From positions 1-64,000 of the forward strand of contig JAOASB010000005.1 of NCBI GenBank assembly GCA_025210375.1: a DNA stretch of 64,000 nucleotides, given 5' to 3'. A program made the position numbers and the translations under genes. The DNA is from Maledivibacter sp. GTDB taxonomy: Bacteria > Bacillota > Clostridia > Peptostreptococcales > Caminicellaceae. The notes below the pieces were generated by a model. It was not told the DNA's origin. It was given only the letters and a program-made list of their open reading frames with translations, and did no database searches. This document shows, in pieces, positions 54,065-63,082 of this stretch (the first letter of the stretch is position 1; each line of letters starts with the position of its first letter).

Positions 54065-54790
54065 ATGTTAAGGAATTCAAAATTATTAAAGGGTATTGTA
54101 ACAGCGAGTTTAGCGGTGACTTTATTGGTTCCAACAGCGGCATTTGCAAACGAAAATGACGTCACAGAGGACAGATCTAAACCAGCTATTGAAAAAAGAC
54201 AAAATCTAAAGGAAAAGAAACAAAACTTCAAGGAAAGAAGACAAGAGCTAAAGGCATCAAGAGAAAAATATAAAGACGGAGATCATGCAAGATTGCTTAG
54301 TGTTATTGAAAAATATGCACAAGGGGATTTAGATGATTGGAAGGATTTGTTTGAAGAAAAAAAGGATTTAAAGGAAGAGTTAAATGAGCTGCGTGACGAG
54401 TTAAAGGAATTAGCGGGTGGAAGAAAGGAAGACAAGAAAGAAGAAGGAAAATCATTCAGAGAAGAGCTAAAAAACAAGGTTGAGGCTGGAGAACTTACTA
54501 AGGAAGAAGCCAAGGAAGAATTTAAGAATTACATAAAAGATAAAAAGGGTGGTTTTAAAGAAAAAAGAGAAGATTTTAAAGAAAAAAGACAAGAAAAGAG
54601 AGAAGAATTTAAGGAAAAAAGAGAAGAAATAAAGGAACTTAGAAAATCCTTGACTGAAGCAGTTAAAGAAGATGACGCAGACGAAGTTAACGATATATTA
54701 AATGAAATCTTTGAAAAGTTAGACAACCGCACAGATTTAGTTAAGGAAAAGATAGAAGCTGTAAAACAAATAATTGAAGAGAAACAATAG
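54065..54790 (+). CDS. Secreted Lys/Glu-rich coiled-coil protein
   Basis: This is a 241-residue protein with a signal peptide (VTASLAVTLLVPTAAFA, cut near 29). The mature chain is almost entirely charged helix, with repeats of KEKREEFKEKR type (about 155-200). No catalytic motif is visible. It resembles DUF-type exported helical proteins but I cannot name a family. AAGGAG precedes the ATG. It lies alone between map and a stretch with small genes and terminators. A surface spacer or cation-binding role is speculative. Confidence 0.75.
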   Translation: MLRNSKLLKGIVTASLAVTLLVPTAAFANENDVTEDRSKPAIEKRQNLKEKKQNFKERRQELKASREKYKDGDHARLLSVIEKYAQGDLDDWKDLFEEKKDLKEELNELRDELKELAGGRKEDKKEEGKSFREELKNKVEAGELTKEEAKEEFKNYIKDKKGGFKEKREDFKEKRQEKREEFKEKREEIKELRKSLTEAVKEDDADEVNDILNEIFEKLDNRTDLVKEKIEAVKQIIEEKQ

Positions 54791-55076
54791 ATCCAAAGCA
54801 CAGCTTATGCTGTGTTTTAGGCTGTTAAGAAAAGCTCAAATTTAATGCTATTATCACTATGAAAATAATGTAAATTTTTACAAAAATAATCAACGGAATT
54901 TTCTGATAATGTATGCATATTTTTTAAAATCTATGGTATAATATAAATAAGAAGAGAAATCTTCTTAAAACAGATTCTAATTCACTTTTTTTAAAAATTT
55001 TTTAAACAGTAATGAAGATTAGGATTTTAGTTAATGTATAACTTTTTTTAGCTTAAGGATTTGTTAGTTTTGCGGA
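54791..55076. other. Intergenic promoter region
   Basis: A TATAAT near 54938 is followed by a small hairpin AAGAAGA-GAAA-TCTTCTT. These probably serve the 58-codon frame downstream. Confidence 0.45.
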
Positions 55077-55253
55077 ATGCCTGTAAAATTGCGACTTGGA
55101 TATGACATAAATATTAGATTAATTAAGCAACATGATATTAACATTCAAGAATTAGAAGTATTGTTATATTTGGTTGTTTTCAAGGAAAGGAATGAGGATT
55201 CAATACAGTTAGAAGAGTCAAAGCTTTTAAGTGAATTAGAATCTAACCCATAA
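55077..55253 (+). CDS. 58-residue protein, unknown function
   Basis: The frame MPVKLRLGYDINIRLIKQHD is followed by an acidic helical tail ending ESNP. It has balanced composition, lies in its own unit behind a possible promoter, and its stop codon is the first part of a clear terminator. The ribosome site is weak. No family is recognised. Confidence 0.5.
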   Translation: MPVKLRLGYDINIRLIKQHDINIQELEVLLYLVVFKERNEDSIQLEESKLLSELESNP

Positions 55254-55297
55254 CCGGTTCTTATAGATTATATAAGAATCGGTTATATTATTTTTTT
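55251..55297 (+). terminator. Terminator overlapping the small gene's stop
   Basis: TAACCGGTTCTTATA (55251-55265) pairs with TATAAGAATCGGTTA (55271-55285) with one mismatch, then seven T. Confidence 0.88.
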
Positions 55298-55389
55298 GTC
55301 TGAATTCTAGAATCTGAACTCTTGAGCCTTGAAGACTGATATTAAAACTTGTAAATTTGAACATCCAACATGGGATATGCAACTAAAAA

Positions 55390-55576
55390 AGCGTCTTATT
55401 AGACGCTTTAGATTGTTGACAAACTCAACAAGATAGCAGGCTGCCTAAAAATCTGAAGTTCGAGGCGTGCTGAAACCAAGAGACTGCAGCGTATATAGAC
55501 ATACGTAAGGGTTCTTGGTTTCAGCAACAACGAAGAAATTCGGGTTTTTAGGCAGCCTGAAGCGTCTTATTAGACG
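55390..55576. repeat. Palindromic element between duplicated terminator hairpins
   Basis: AGCGTCTTATTAGACG occurs at 55390-55405 and 55561-55576. Between them lies a large inverted repeat with arms 55437-55482 and 55513-55559. Both arms contain CAGGCTGCCTAAAAA and GCTGAAACCAAGA (or complements), and the loop has its own CGTAT/ATACG dyad. The first hairpin has a T tract for minus-strand transcription. Confidence 0.75.
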
Positions 55577-55582
55577 TTTTTG

Positions 55583-57376
55583 CTACTTATATGAACTTAT
55601 TTGAATATCATCTAACCAAATAGGAGAGATGAAGTCTTTAAAGGTTATTTCTATTTTATCTATGCTAGTAGTTGTATCACCAATTTCAATCATTTCCCAG
55701 GCATTTATCTCCTTTGGAGTAAATGAAAGCTGTTTTTGAAATTTTAGTTTATTGTTTTTATAACCCCCTACCGATATCTTAATATTTTCCTTTGAGCTTG
55801 AGGCAAGCCACATGGAAATGATGGGTTTATCATTAATTTTGATATCATTTATGATTATTTTTTCAGAATTAGTTCTTCCTGCCTCACCAAGTTTTAAGGA
55901 ATAGTTGCCACTTCTGAAGGCACTATAATCCTTCACTATAGATTTATTTGAATATACTAGATTTAATGCTTCAAGATTTTCTAAAGAATCAACTTTATTT
56001 TTCAATTCATCTATTTGTATTTGATTATTATATATAATTTGACTATAATCATCGATATTATTATATATATCCTTTATGCTTACAACTACCTTGTATTCAC
56101 CTTCATTTTCAAATGTTACTTCAAAACGGGTTGAATTACTAGCCTCTTTTACAACCTCATCCCCCTTATATATGGCCCATGATATTTCAGTTATCCTATT
56201 ATCATCACCAAAAACTTTGCTTTTATCTTCAAAATAATATGTATTAGGAGTCACCTTGCTATATTCAAAATAGGCATTTGGCTTTTGCAGAGGAGTCTTC
56301 TGTTGCAGTTTAAAGGTGTTAAGTACAGGCTTGTATAAAAATATTGCACTAGATAAAAGTAAAGCTAGAAGTATACCAACTACTGCCATAGGTATATAAT
56401 TCCTTGATCTTTTTTTATGATCATTATATTCTTCTCTTTCATCAATTGCCATCTCGTTTCCTATAAGTACTTCCCTGTGGTTTATGCCAGGGGAGTCCCC
56501 GACATTAGAATTATCTGCTATATAATCTAAGGAACCGTTTATGGCATCATCAAGCATTTTGTTTTCTTGTAGGTGAGTACTATTAGCTTTCTTGTTTTCT
56601 CCGGACTCAGATATTTCATTATTGACTATGATATCAGTATCGGTAGTTCCTATAGGTAAAGGAATTACATGGGGGTTCTCTTTTGCAGCTAATTTGTACT
56701 CATCCCCCATGAAAAGATCATAAATGTATATTTTTCTAAAACCATTATATACCCCTTCGATGGTATTGAAATCATGATCACCATTTTTTAATTTGTGTAT
56801 GAATTCTAAAATTTTTTGGGAAGCTAGGGCGTTATCTTTGTCCTCAGTAGGGGCATTGGAGAAAACAATTTTTTCAATTATATCTCCTATCTGAGAAACT
56901 ATAATATCAAAATCCGTTGATTCAGAAAAATTATTATTAAGAAATAATAATTCGCTAAAATAGAGTTCATTATTCTTAATATTTACCTGGGATTCATCAA
57001 TCAATATTTTCTTTATGGAGTTGGAGAAAATATCGTACTTTACTATTTTCGTCATGTACTCATAGGCTAAATTAATCTTATGCTTTACTGTAGTGTTAAA
57101 ATAGCTTAGGTATGAATCAAGAGGAGTTCCTTCCTTGTATTCGGTTATAACAATTAAGTCATTATCCTCTTCCTCTAAATGAACTAGATTATGCAAGCCC
57201 TTTGGGAACTGAGACTTAGATATTACCTTTGATACTTTGTCCTTATATAAGATATTGATAACAACAACTTCATTGCTGTCTTCTTTATTTGAGCCAATCA
57301 ATACATTTTGACGATCATCCCTTTTGAAGGTTCTAAGTATTTCGTATTTATTAGTATATGAATTACTCACATGCAT
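55583..57376 (-). CDS. Receptor-like pseudokinase with PKD-type and jelly-roll outer domains
   Basis: This is a 597-residue protein. Residues 8-235 follow the outline of a Ser/Thr kinase (YEILRTF start, hinge LIVITEYKEGTPLDSYL). They lack the Gly loop, the VAIK Lys and the HRD and DFG motifs, so the domain is presumably inactive. A linker leads to one span (about 327-348). Outside are a PKD-like domain (FEYSKVTPNTYYFEDKS and FENEGEYKVVVSIKD, about 365-445), a short coiled coil, and a beta-sandwich resembling carbohydrate-binding modules (about 480-597). It is likely a structural sensor. AAGGCAGG precedes the ATG. Confidence 0.7.
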   Translation of the reverse strand: MHVSNSYTNKYEILRTFKRDDRQNVLIGSNKEDSNEVVVINILYKDKVSKVISKSQFPKGLHNLVHLEEEDNDLIVITEYKEGTPLDSYLSYFNTTVKHKINLAYEYMTKIVKYDIFSNSIKKILIDESQVNIKNNELYFSELLFLNNNFSESTDFDIIVSQIGDIIEKIVFSNAPTEDKDNALASQKILEFIHKLKNGDHDFNTIEGVYNGFRKIYIYDLFMGDEYKLAAKENPHVIPLPIGTTDTDIIVNNEISESGENKKANSTHLQENKMLDDAINGSLDYIADNSNVGDSPGINHREVLIGNEMAIDEREEYNDHKKRSRNYIPMAVVGILLALLLSSAIFLYKPVLNTFKLQQKTPLQKPNAYFEYSKVTPNTYYFEDKSKVFGDDNRITEISWAIYKGDEVVKEASNSTRFEVTFENEGEYKVVVSIKDIYNNIDDYSQIIYNNQIQIDELKNKVDSLENLEALNLVYSNKSIVKDYSAFRSGNYSLKLGEAGRTNSEKIIINDIKINDKPIISMWLASSSKENIKISVGGYKNNKLKFQKQLSFTPKEINAWEMIEIGDTTTSIDKIEITFKDFISPIWLDDIQISSYK

Positions 57377-57560
57377 TACCTGCCTTTTAAATGATTTATA
57401 TTTGAAAAAATAATATCCGACAAATTTCTTGGTTAAAATAAGAAATTCTTCATTTATTCCTAAATTCCTGCTAGGATATAAAATTTCATCTATATTTCAT
57501 ATAACATAGGCATGGAGTTTCATATGGGAGAGGGATAGGAAATCGTTGAACAAAGTTGAA

Positions 57561-58355
57561 TCAATATATATCAACGATAACTGGATAATGATCTGAAAAA
57601 TCAAAGTCCGAAACCCCATAGGACTTAATGAAATAGGTTTTGGGTACAAATATATAGTCTATTCTGGCGTGATACTTATGATCTTTAAAGGTTTTTAAAT
57701 GAGTTTGATTTGTTATGTCAGCGGGGTCGTTCAAAAAATAGAGTAGCGGTTTTAGCTCCGTCATATCCGTTGTATTAAAATCACCTGCTAAGATGGTCGG
57801 TAGCCTATCTTCTAGAATCCAAGTTTTAATAATTTCTATTTGCTTTTTTCTTTCTTTCCTTGATAAGGACAAATGGGTATTTATAACATTAATTTTACCT
57901 ATAGGAGTCTTTAGGGTTACCTTTAAGGCACTTCTTTTATATTTGGAAGAAGGTAAAACCCTATTTTTTACGGATAATATAGGGAATTTACTTAAGATAA
58001 GGTTACCCGTTTTACCAAGGATTATATTGTCTGTTATTCCATAAGCAATTTTCATAGATAAGTCTTCGTTTAACTTAGTGGATTGGTCTAAAAATAGGCT
58101 TCTTATGGTATTTTGGTCAACTTCTTGTAAACAAAGTATGTCTGGGTCTATAAGGCTCAAAAATCTGGATACTACGGATATGGCGGGTTTTCCCTTTTTA
58201 CTAGCTCCGAAATGAATATTATAGCTAACTACACGAATAGAGTTATCTCCAGGAGAAGCAAAGCTTTCATTAAAAAATGTAGAAGAAACATCTGGATTCA
58301 TTTGTGAAAAAATCATATAGCAGCAAAGCAAATAAGAAATAATTTTATATTTCAT
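57561..58355 (-). CDS. Secreted endonuclease/exonuclease/phosphatase-family enzyme
   Basis: This is a 264-residue protein with an N-terminal signal/anchor (about 3-19) and a full EEP-fold active site: VVSYNIHFG, CLQEVD, INTHLS, LAGDFNT, RIDYIFV and SDHYPV. The layout matches exported EEP proteins that hydrolyse phosphodiesters in nucleic acids or lipids. It is distinct from the exonuclease III in this window. It lies upstream of the pseudokinase gene on the same strand, about 185 bases apart. Confidence 0.85.
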   Translation of the reverse strand: MKYKIISYLLCCYMIFSQMNPDVSSTFFNESFASPGDNSIRVVSYNIHFGASKKGKPAISVVSRFLSLIDPDILCLQEVDQNTIRSLFLDQSTKLNEDLSMKIAYGITDNIILGKTGNLILSKFPILSVKNRVLPSSKYKRSALKVTLKTPIGKINVINTHLSLSRKERKKQIEIIKTWILEDRLPTILAGDFNTTDMTELKPLLYFLNDPADITNQTHLKTFKDHKYHARIDYIFVPKTYFIKSYGVSDFDFSDHYPVIVDIY

Positions 58356-58615
58356 AGATGACTATCCCTTCAATATGATGTTATATTAAAAAATATGCAA
58401 GATTTTTTTGAATATTAAAGATATAAATAATTTCGACATTTTTCTGCCATTACCTCCAGGTAAAATATTGTAAAAGGAAGGGATGGGACTTTATACCTAA
58501 ATATTGTAAAAATCAACAAAAAGCTTCTTTCTCATGAAAAATTATGGAGGAAAACAAAGGTATTTGTAGTAAAATAATATGTGAACGATCATGGGTACAG
58601 AAAGGGGGATGAAAC

Positions 58616-58936
58616 TTGGGAAGTCTATTAAAGGGAGATAGAGAGTTTGAAAAAAATAAAAGAGAAATTCTTAGGAGAATAAAAAACTCAAATCCTAATT
58701 TAGCAATGATAGATAGTAAAATTAGTACTAAAAATGAAAATTCCCAATGTGGTAGTGGATCAAGGAAATATGCTTGGGAGTATGAGGTAGAAGAATATAG
58801 GAAGAAAAAACATCTTGAGAGGTTCTATAAAATAGGGGCCCTATGTGGTATAGCGAGCTTGGTAATTACTATTATAGATAGGTTTATGCCAATCAAGGAA
58901 ATAACTTATACTGCCATTAGTAGCATGCTGAATTAA
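58616..58936 (+). CDS. Small membrane protein, unknown function
   Basis: This 106-residue protein has a charged N-terminal half with a basic helix (FEKNKREILRRIKNS) and one C-terminal span (about 71-90, KIGALCGIASLVITIIDRF). The start is TTG 58616 after AAAGGGGGA. The nearby ATG 58610 is out of frame. No family is recognised. A terminator follows directly. Confidence 0.65.
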   Translation: MGSLLKGDREFEKNKREILRRIKNSNPNLAMIDSKISTKNENSQCGSGSRKYAWEYEVEEYRKKKHLERFYKIGALCGIASLVITIIDRFMPIKEITYTAISSMLN

Positions 58937-58938
58937 AG

Positions 58939-58962
58939 AAAAGCCGAAGAAAGGCTTTTTTT
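58939..58962 (+). terminator. Terminator
   Basis: AAAAGCC (58939-58945) pairs with GGCTTTT (58953-58959) and runs into T residues. Confidence 0.8.
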
Positions 58963-59226
58963 CATGTGATTTATTGTTAAAACATAAATTTTATGGGTGG
59001 ATTATGTGTCTTTATTGTAAAAAAGTTATAATTTTATGAATCGTAATTGTTTTGTAAGAAATTTTTTATTAATAATATGTTATAATTTACAGTGGAAAAT
59101 CTATAAAAATATGGAAATGGTGTTGTCGAATTTTGGTTGATAATTTAGGTTTCACATGGGAACAAAAACCATTTAGGATTTGTCTAATGATTATAGATGC
59201 AATTCTATTAAGGAGGGGAGTAAAAT

Positions 59227-59928
59227 TTGGCGCTGTTAAAATTAAAGGATATACATCACAGCTATAAAATGGGTCAAATTAGTGTTGATGTATTAAAAGG
59301 AATTGATTTAGAGATTTCTAAGGGGGAATTTGTTTCTATAATGGGTCCCTCGGGTTCTGGTAAGTCTACTTTGCTTAATATATTGGGTTGTTTAGATATA
59401 GCAACATCGGGCACATATGAGATAGATGATAACAGAATTGAAAAGCTAGGGGATTCGAAACTTGCTGATATTAGAAACGAATTTTTAGGTTTTGTTTTTC
59501 AACACTTTCATCTTTTATCCCACTTAAGTGCCAGGGAAAATGTAGAATTACCACTGGTATATAGAGGGGTATGGGGGAATGAACGTAAGGTTAAAGCTAC
59601 TAAAGCCCTTGAGATTGTAGGACTAGGAGATAGACTTCATCACCTGCCATCCCAATTATCAGGTGGAGAAAAACAAAGAGTTGCCATAGCAAGGGCCATC
59701 ACCATGGAGCCTGCAGTAATACTTGCTGATGAACCTACAGGAGCATTGGATTCCCGTTCAAGTAGCAATATTATGGACATCTTTAAGAAGTTAAACAAGG
59801 ATCTAGGAATGACTGTTGTTCAAGTAACCCATGATTATGATGTTGCATTACATGGACAAAGGATTTATCACATATTAGATGGTTTAATCGAAAGGATAGA
59901 AGAAATACAATCAGGAGGTGTAGTTTAA
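59227..59928 (+). CDS. MacB-type ABC ATPase
   Basis: This is a 233-residue ATPase of the MacB/LolD class. Motifs are Walker A GPSGSGKST, Q-loop FVFQHFHLL, signature LSGGEKQR, Walker B VILADEPTGALDS and switch QVTHD. The start is TTG after AAGGAGGGG. An extended -10 (TGTTATAAT) lies at 59078. It overlaps the adaptor gene by one base. With the next two genes it forms a tripartite-type transporter adapted to a Gram-positive envelope. Confidence 0.92.
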   Translation: MALLKLKDIHHSYKMGQISVDVLKGIDLEISKGEFVSIMGPSGSGKSTLLNILGCLDIATSGTYEIDDNRIEKLGDSKLADIRNEFLGFVFQHFHLLSHLSARENVELPLVYRGVWGNERKVKATKALEIVGLGDRLHHLPSQLSGGEKQRVAIARAITMEPAVILADEPTGALDSRSSSNIMDIFKKLNKDLGMTVVQVTHDYDVALHGQRIYHILDGLIERIEEIQSGGVV

Positions 59929-61613
59929 TGTTTCAAAGAATCGGTATGATAGCTTTAATAATTATAGTTGTGCTTGGCGGAGGATTTTATGCATATAACC
60001 AGCTTATGCCAACTGAGACAGAAGAAGCTCAGGGACCAGTGTATTCTACTAAGGAGGTTGTAAGTGGAGATATTTCCGTAGGAGTAGAAGTTACTGGATC
60101 ATTAGAATCTTCTAGATCAAATGGAGTAAGAGTTGGAGGACAAAGACGTTATTATGATTGGGGTACTGCGGAATATAAGATAGATGAGATCCTTGTTGAA
60201 GAAGGGGATAGTGTAAAGAAGGATGAAGTAATCGTTACCCTTGATGCTTCCAATATAAGTTCAAAGGTTAAAGAAAAGGAAGAGGAGTTAAGAACAGAGG
60301 TTGAACAGCTAGCTAATATGGCTAGTGTAGGTACTGATCAAGTATACAATCTTAACCCTGCAAAGGGTATTGTTTTAAAGGCTCCCATTGATGGTACTAT
60401 AATAGATATTAAGGCTAAAGAGGCTGAAGAGCTTGAAATTGGCCAAGTTATAGGTAGAATAGTTGATGATGGTACTTTTAAAATAAAAGCCAAGTTGACT
60501 AGCACTGAATTTAGTAGAGTTAAAGTTGGAGATGAAGTTTCTTTAAAATTTCCTTTATTTGATGCTTTTTACCCAGGAAAAATTACTAAGCTCAATGCTA
60601 ATCCTGTACCTAATAATGGAAAAAAAGGAAACGATGAGTCTTATGCCCAGGGGTTTGTTCATATAGCTGAAATAGAAGCAAAAAATCCAGGTTTAGTTCA
60701 GAATGGGATGGAGGTAAGTGTGGGCCTTAAGGGTGATAATAGCTATGTTATCTTTTTGAGTAATATGGCTGAAGTAATTGGATTTGCTAAGGAAGAAAAG
60801 GTATCAAATACAGCCAAGGCCGTTGTGACAGAGATACATGTTGATGAAATGGAAAAGGTTAAAAAAGGTGATCCTATAGTTACTATGGCAAGTAAGAATA
60901 TACAGGATACTATAGAAGAAAAATTATATAAGATAAAACGCATAAAACAAGAAATGAGTGAGCTTAAAGAAGGTTTAGATAATCTTGAGGTTAGGGCTCC
61001 TGCTAATGGTGTTATTGCTTATATGGATGTACAAGCTGAGGAAACAGTAAGGCCAGGAAACTATATATGTGATTTATTCAATCTTGATTCTATGGAGCTA
61101 TTTTCACAAATAGATGATATAGATATTTTGAATGTTAAGGTAGATTCACCGGTTAGAGTTACCTTTGATGCTTTACCTGGAGAAATATTTAAGGGTAAAG
61201 TAGTGGATATAAGAACGGGTTCAAGGGGCGGTAATAATAATGGTGTAACTAAGTATCCTATACGTATCGATGTTGAAGGTAATGCAGAATTAAAGCCGGG
61301 TATGCAGGCTAAAGCGTATATAGATGCTGGAAGTGCTAAAGGCGTTTTATTGGTACCAATGGAAGCGGTCTTTGATGAAGAAGGTAAGACAATGGTAGAG
61401 ATACTCGATGAAGATGGTAATGCAAAAGCAGTACCAATTAAGCTAGGGTTAATGAATGCAAGATTGGCGGAAGTAAAGGAAGGACTTAAAGAAGGAGATA
61501 AGGTAATAACAGGAAGTACTGCTGACTTGCTTCCAAGTCAACGTTTAGGTAACAAGGATAACTTACTTCCAACAAAGGACAAATCAAAGGATAAAGAGGG
61601 AAAAGTTAATTAA
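59928..61613 (+). CDS. HlyD/MacA-like adaptor with duplicated lipoyl domains
   Basis: This is a 561-residue membrane-anchored adaptor, about 1.5 times the usual length. After one span (about 5-24) come two lipoyl-type modules. The first halves are IDEILVEEGDSVKKDEVIV (about 84) and VTEIHVDEMEKVKKGDPIV (about 301). The matching second halves are VLKAPIDGTIIDI and EVRAPANGVIAYM. A beta-barrel and membrane-proximal domain follow (to about 540), then a charged tail. Such adaptors couple the ABC permease to the cell exterior. AGGAGGTG precedes the ATG. Confidence 0.85.
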   Translation: MFQRIGMIALIIIVVLGGGFYAYNQLMPTETEEAQGPVYSTKEVVSGDISVGVEVTGSLESSRSNGVRVGGQRRYYDWGTAEYKIDEILVEEGDSVKKDEVIVTLDASNISSKVKEKEEELRTEVEQLANMASVGTDQVYNLNPAKGIVLKAPIDGTIIDIKAKEAEELEIGQVIGRIVDDGTFKIKAKLTSTEFSRVKVGDEVSLKFPLFDAFYPGKITKLNANPVPNNGKKGNDESYAQGFVHIAEIEAKNPGLVQNGMEVSVGLKGDNSYVIFLSNMAEVIGFAKEEKVSNTAKAVVTEIHVDEMEKVKKGDPIVTMASKNIQDTIEEKLYKIKRIKQEMSELKEGLDNLEVRAPANGVIAYMDVQAEETVRPGNYICDLFNLDSMELFSQIDDIDILNVKVDSPVRVTFDALPGEIFKGKVVDIRTGSRGGNNNGVTKYPIRIDVEGNAELKPGMQAKAYIDAGSAKGVLLVPMEAVFDEEGKTMVEILDEDGNAKAVPIKLGLMNARLAEVKEGLKEGDKVITGSTADLLPSQRLGNKDNLLPTKDKSKDKEGKVN

Positions 61614-61642
61614 TATGCCGTCTAATAAAGGAGGAATAAATA

Positions 61643-63013
61643 ATGCACGATAATAAAAAACGAGGCTCCTTTTTAGTAAGATGGTGGTTTACTGCAAAAA
61701 TGGCGTTACATGGAATTTTAGCTAATCCTTTACGTTCTGCTCTCACAATACTGGGGGTTGCAATAGGTGTAGCTTCTGTAGTAAGCTTGATGGGAATTGG
61801 AGAAGGTGCCAGAATGGCAGTTGTGGAACAATTTCAAAGCTTTGGTTCTAATGTTATTACAATTACAGCCCATGATCCTTCTGTAGAATTTGATCCAGGG
61901 TATAGTGAAGAGTTGGTAGAAAGAGTACAAGGACTAGAAGCGGCTACCCCAGTAGTTAATACTAAATCAAGTATGAAATGGAGAAGAACGAGGGGAAAGG
62001 TTGGAATTGTAGGTGTAGATAATGAATTTCCGATTATAAGGGATCATCCATTAGCTATTGGCCACTTTTTTACTAAGGCCCATGTTGAGCAAAGAATTCC
62101 TGTGGCAGTCGTAGGATATAATGTAGGAACTAACCTTTTAGGAGGTCGAAACCCTGTAGGTAAATCCCTTACTTTAAATGGTAATACATATAGGATAATT
62201 GGTGTACTTAGTCCAAAGGGTGAAGGGAAAGCCGATGATATAGATAATAAAATAGTAGTACCATATACGTCGGCACTAAAGATCGCAGAAAAAAGAACTG
62301 TTGATGCTATATGGGGAAAGGCAGCTTCTGAGAAGGATGCGGATTTAGTAATTGTTCAGCTAGGTAGAATATTTAGAAGGAAACTAGGACTAGATCAGAA
62401 GGCACCAACCCATAGCTCAGGAGGAGAATCAAGCAGACCCGAGAGAAATGATGATATGGAAATGGGCGAAATGAATGTTATGGATGGCATGGATGGGATG
62501 AATTCTATGATGTCATCGAAGCCCATGGAATCCGAAGATCCTAATCCAATTATACAAAGCTCCGGGGATGAGCTTATAAGTATCACCAGTCTTAACCAAC
62601 TTGTACAGGAGGCTGATAAAGCCAATAGGGTTATGACTTTACTTCTTGGAGGTATTGCGGCAGTATCCCTTTTAGTTGGTGGACTTGGGATTATGAACAT
62701 AATGCTTGTTTCAGTTACCGAGAGGAAAACTGAAATAGGTGTTAGGAGAGCTTTGGGGGCGAAACAAACTGACCTTCTATTACAGTTTCTTTTAGAAGCA
62801 TTATATGTAAGTTTGATAGGTTCAGTAGCAGGTGTTGCTGCTGGTATATGGGGGCTGAGTATATTTCAGGGACAAGGCTTTGAAACTGCAGTTAGTTTTA
62901 AGGCCATAAAGATAGCAACTGTTGTTGCATTATCTTCGGGATTACTATTTGGAGTATATCCTGCAATATCAGCATCCTCAGTACCACCGGTAGAAGCCTT
63001 AAGAAGTCAATAA
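61643..63013 (+). CDS. MacB-type ABC permease with Met-rich extracellular loop
   Basis: This 456-residue FtsX/MacB permease has span 1 near 25-48, a large extracytoplasmic domain (about 50-325) and three C-terminal spans (about 330-355, 380-405, 415-440). The hallmark SVTERKTEIGVRRALGAK lies between spans 2 and 3. At about 269-297 a segment of nine methionines plus acidic residues (MEMGEMNVMDGMDGMNSMM and on) is inserted. Methionine clusters like this bind soft metals in copper proteins. AAAGGAGG precedes the ATG. It ends the operon. Confidence 0.9.
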   Translation: MHDNKKRGSFLVRWWFTAKMALHGILANPLRSALTILGVAIGVASVVSLMGIGEGARMAVVEQFQSFGSNVITITAHDPSVEFDPGYSEELVERVQGLEAATPVVNTKSSMKWRRTRGKVGIVGVDNEFPIIRDHPLAIGHFFTKAHVEQRIPVAVVGYNVGTNLLGGRNPVGKSLTLNGNTYRIIGVLSPKGEGKADDIDNKIVVPYTSALKIAEKRTVDAIWGKAASEKDADLVIVQLGRIFRRKLGLDQKAPTHSSGGESSRPERNDDMEMGEMNVMDGMDGMNSMMSSKPMESEDPNPIIQSSGDELISITSLNQLVQEADKANRVMTLLLGGIAAVSLLVGGLGIMNIMLVSVTERKTEIGVRRALGAKQTDLLLQFLLEALYVSLIGSVAGVAAGIWGLSIFQGQGFETAVSFKAIKIATVVALSSGLLFGVYPAISASSVPPVEALRSQ

Positions 63014-63043
63014 AAAAAGTATCTAGGGGTAGTATAAACTATA

Positions 63044-63076
63044 AAATAAGACCTGATTTTATATCAGGTCTTATTT
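63044..63076. terminator. Bidirectional terminator
   Basis: AAATAAGACCTGA (63044-63056) and its exact complement (63064-63076) enclose seven bases. The converging Crp/Fnr gene probably shares it. Confidence 0.85.
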
Positions 63077-63082
63077 GCCGTA

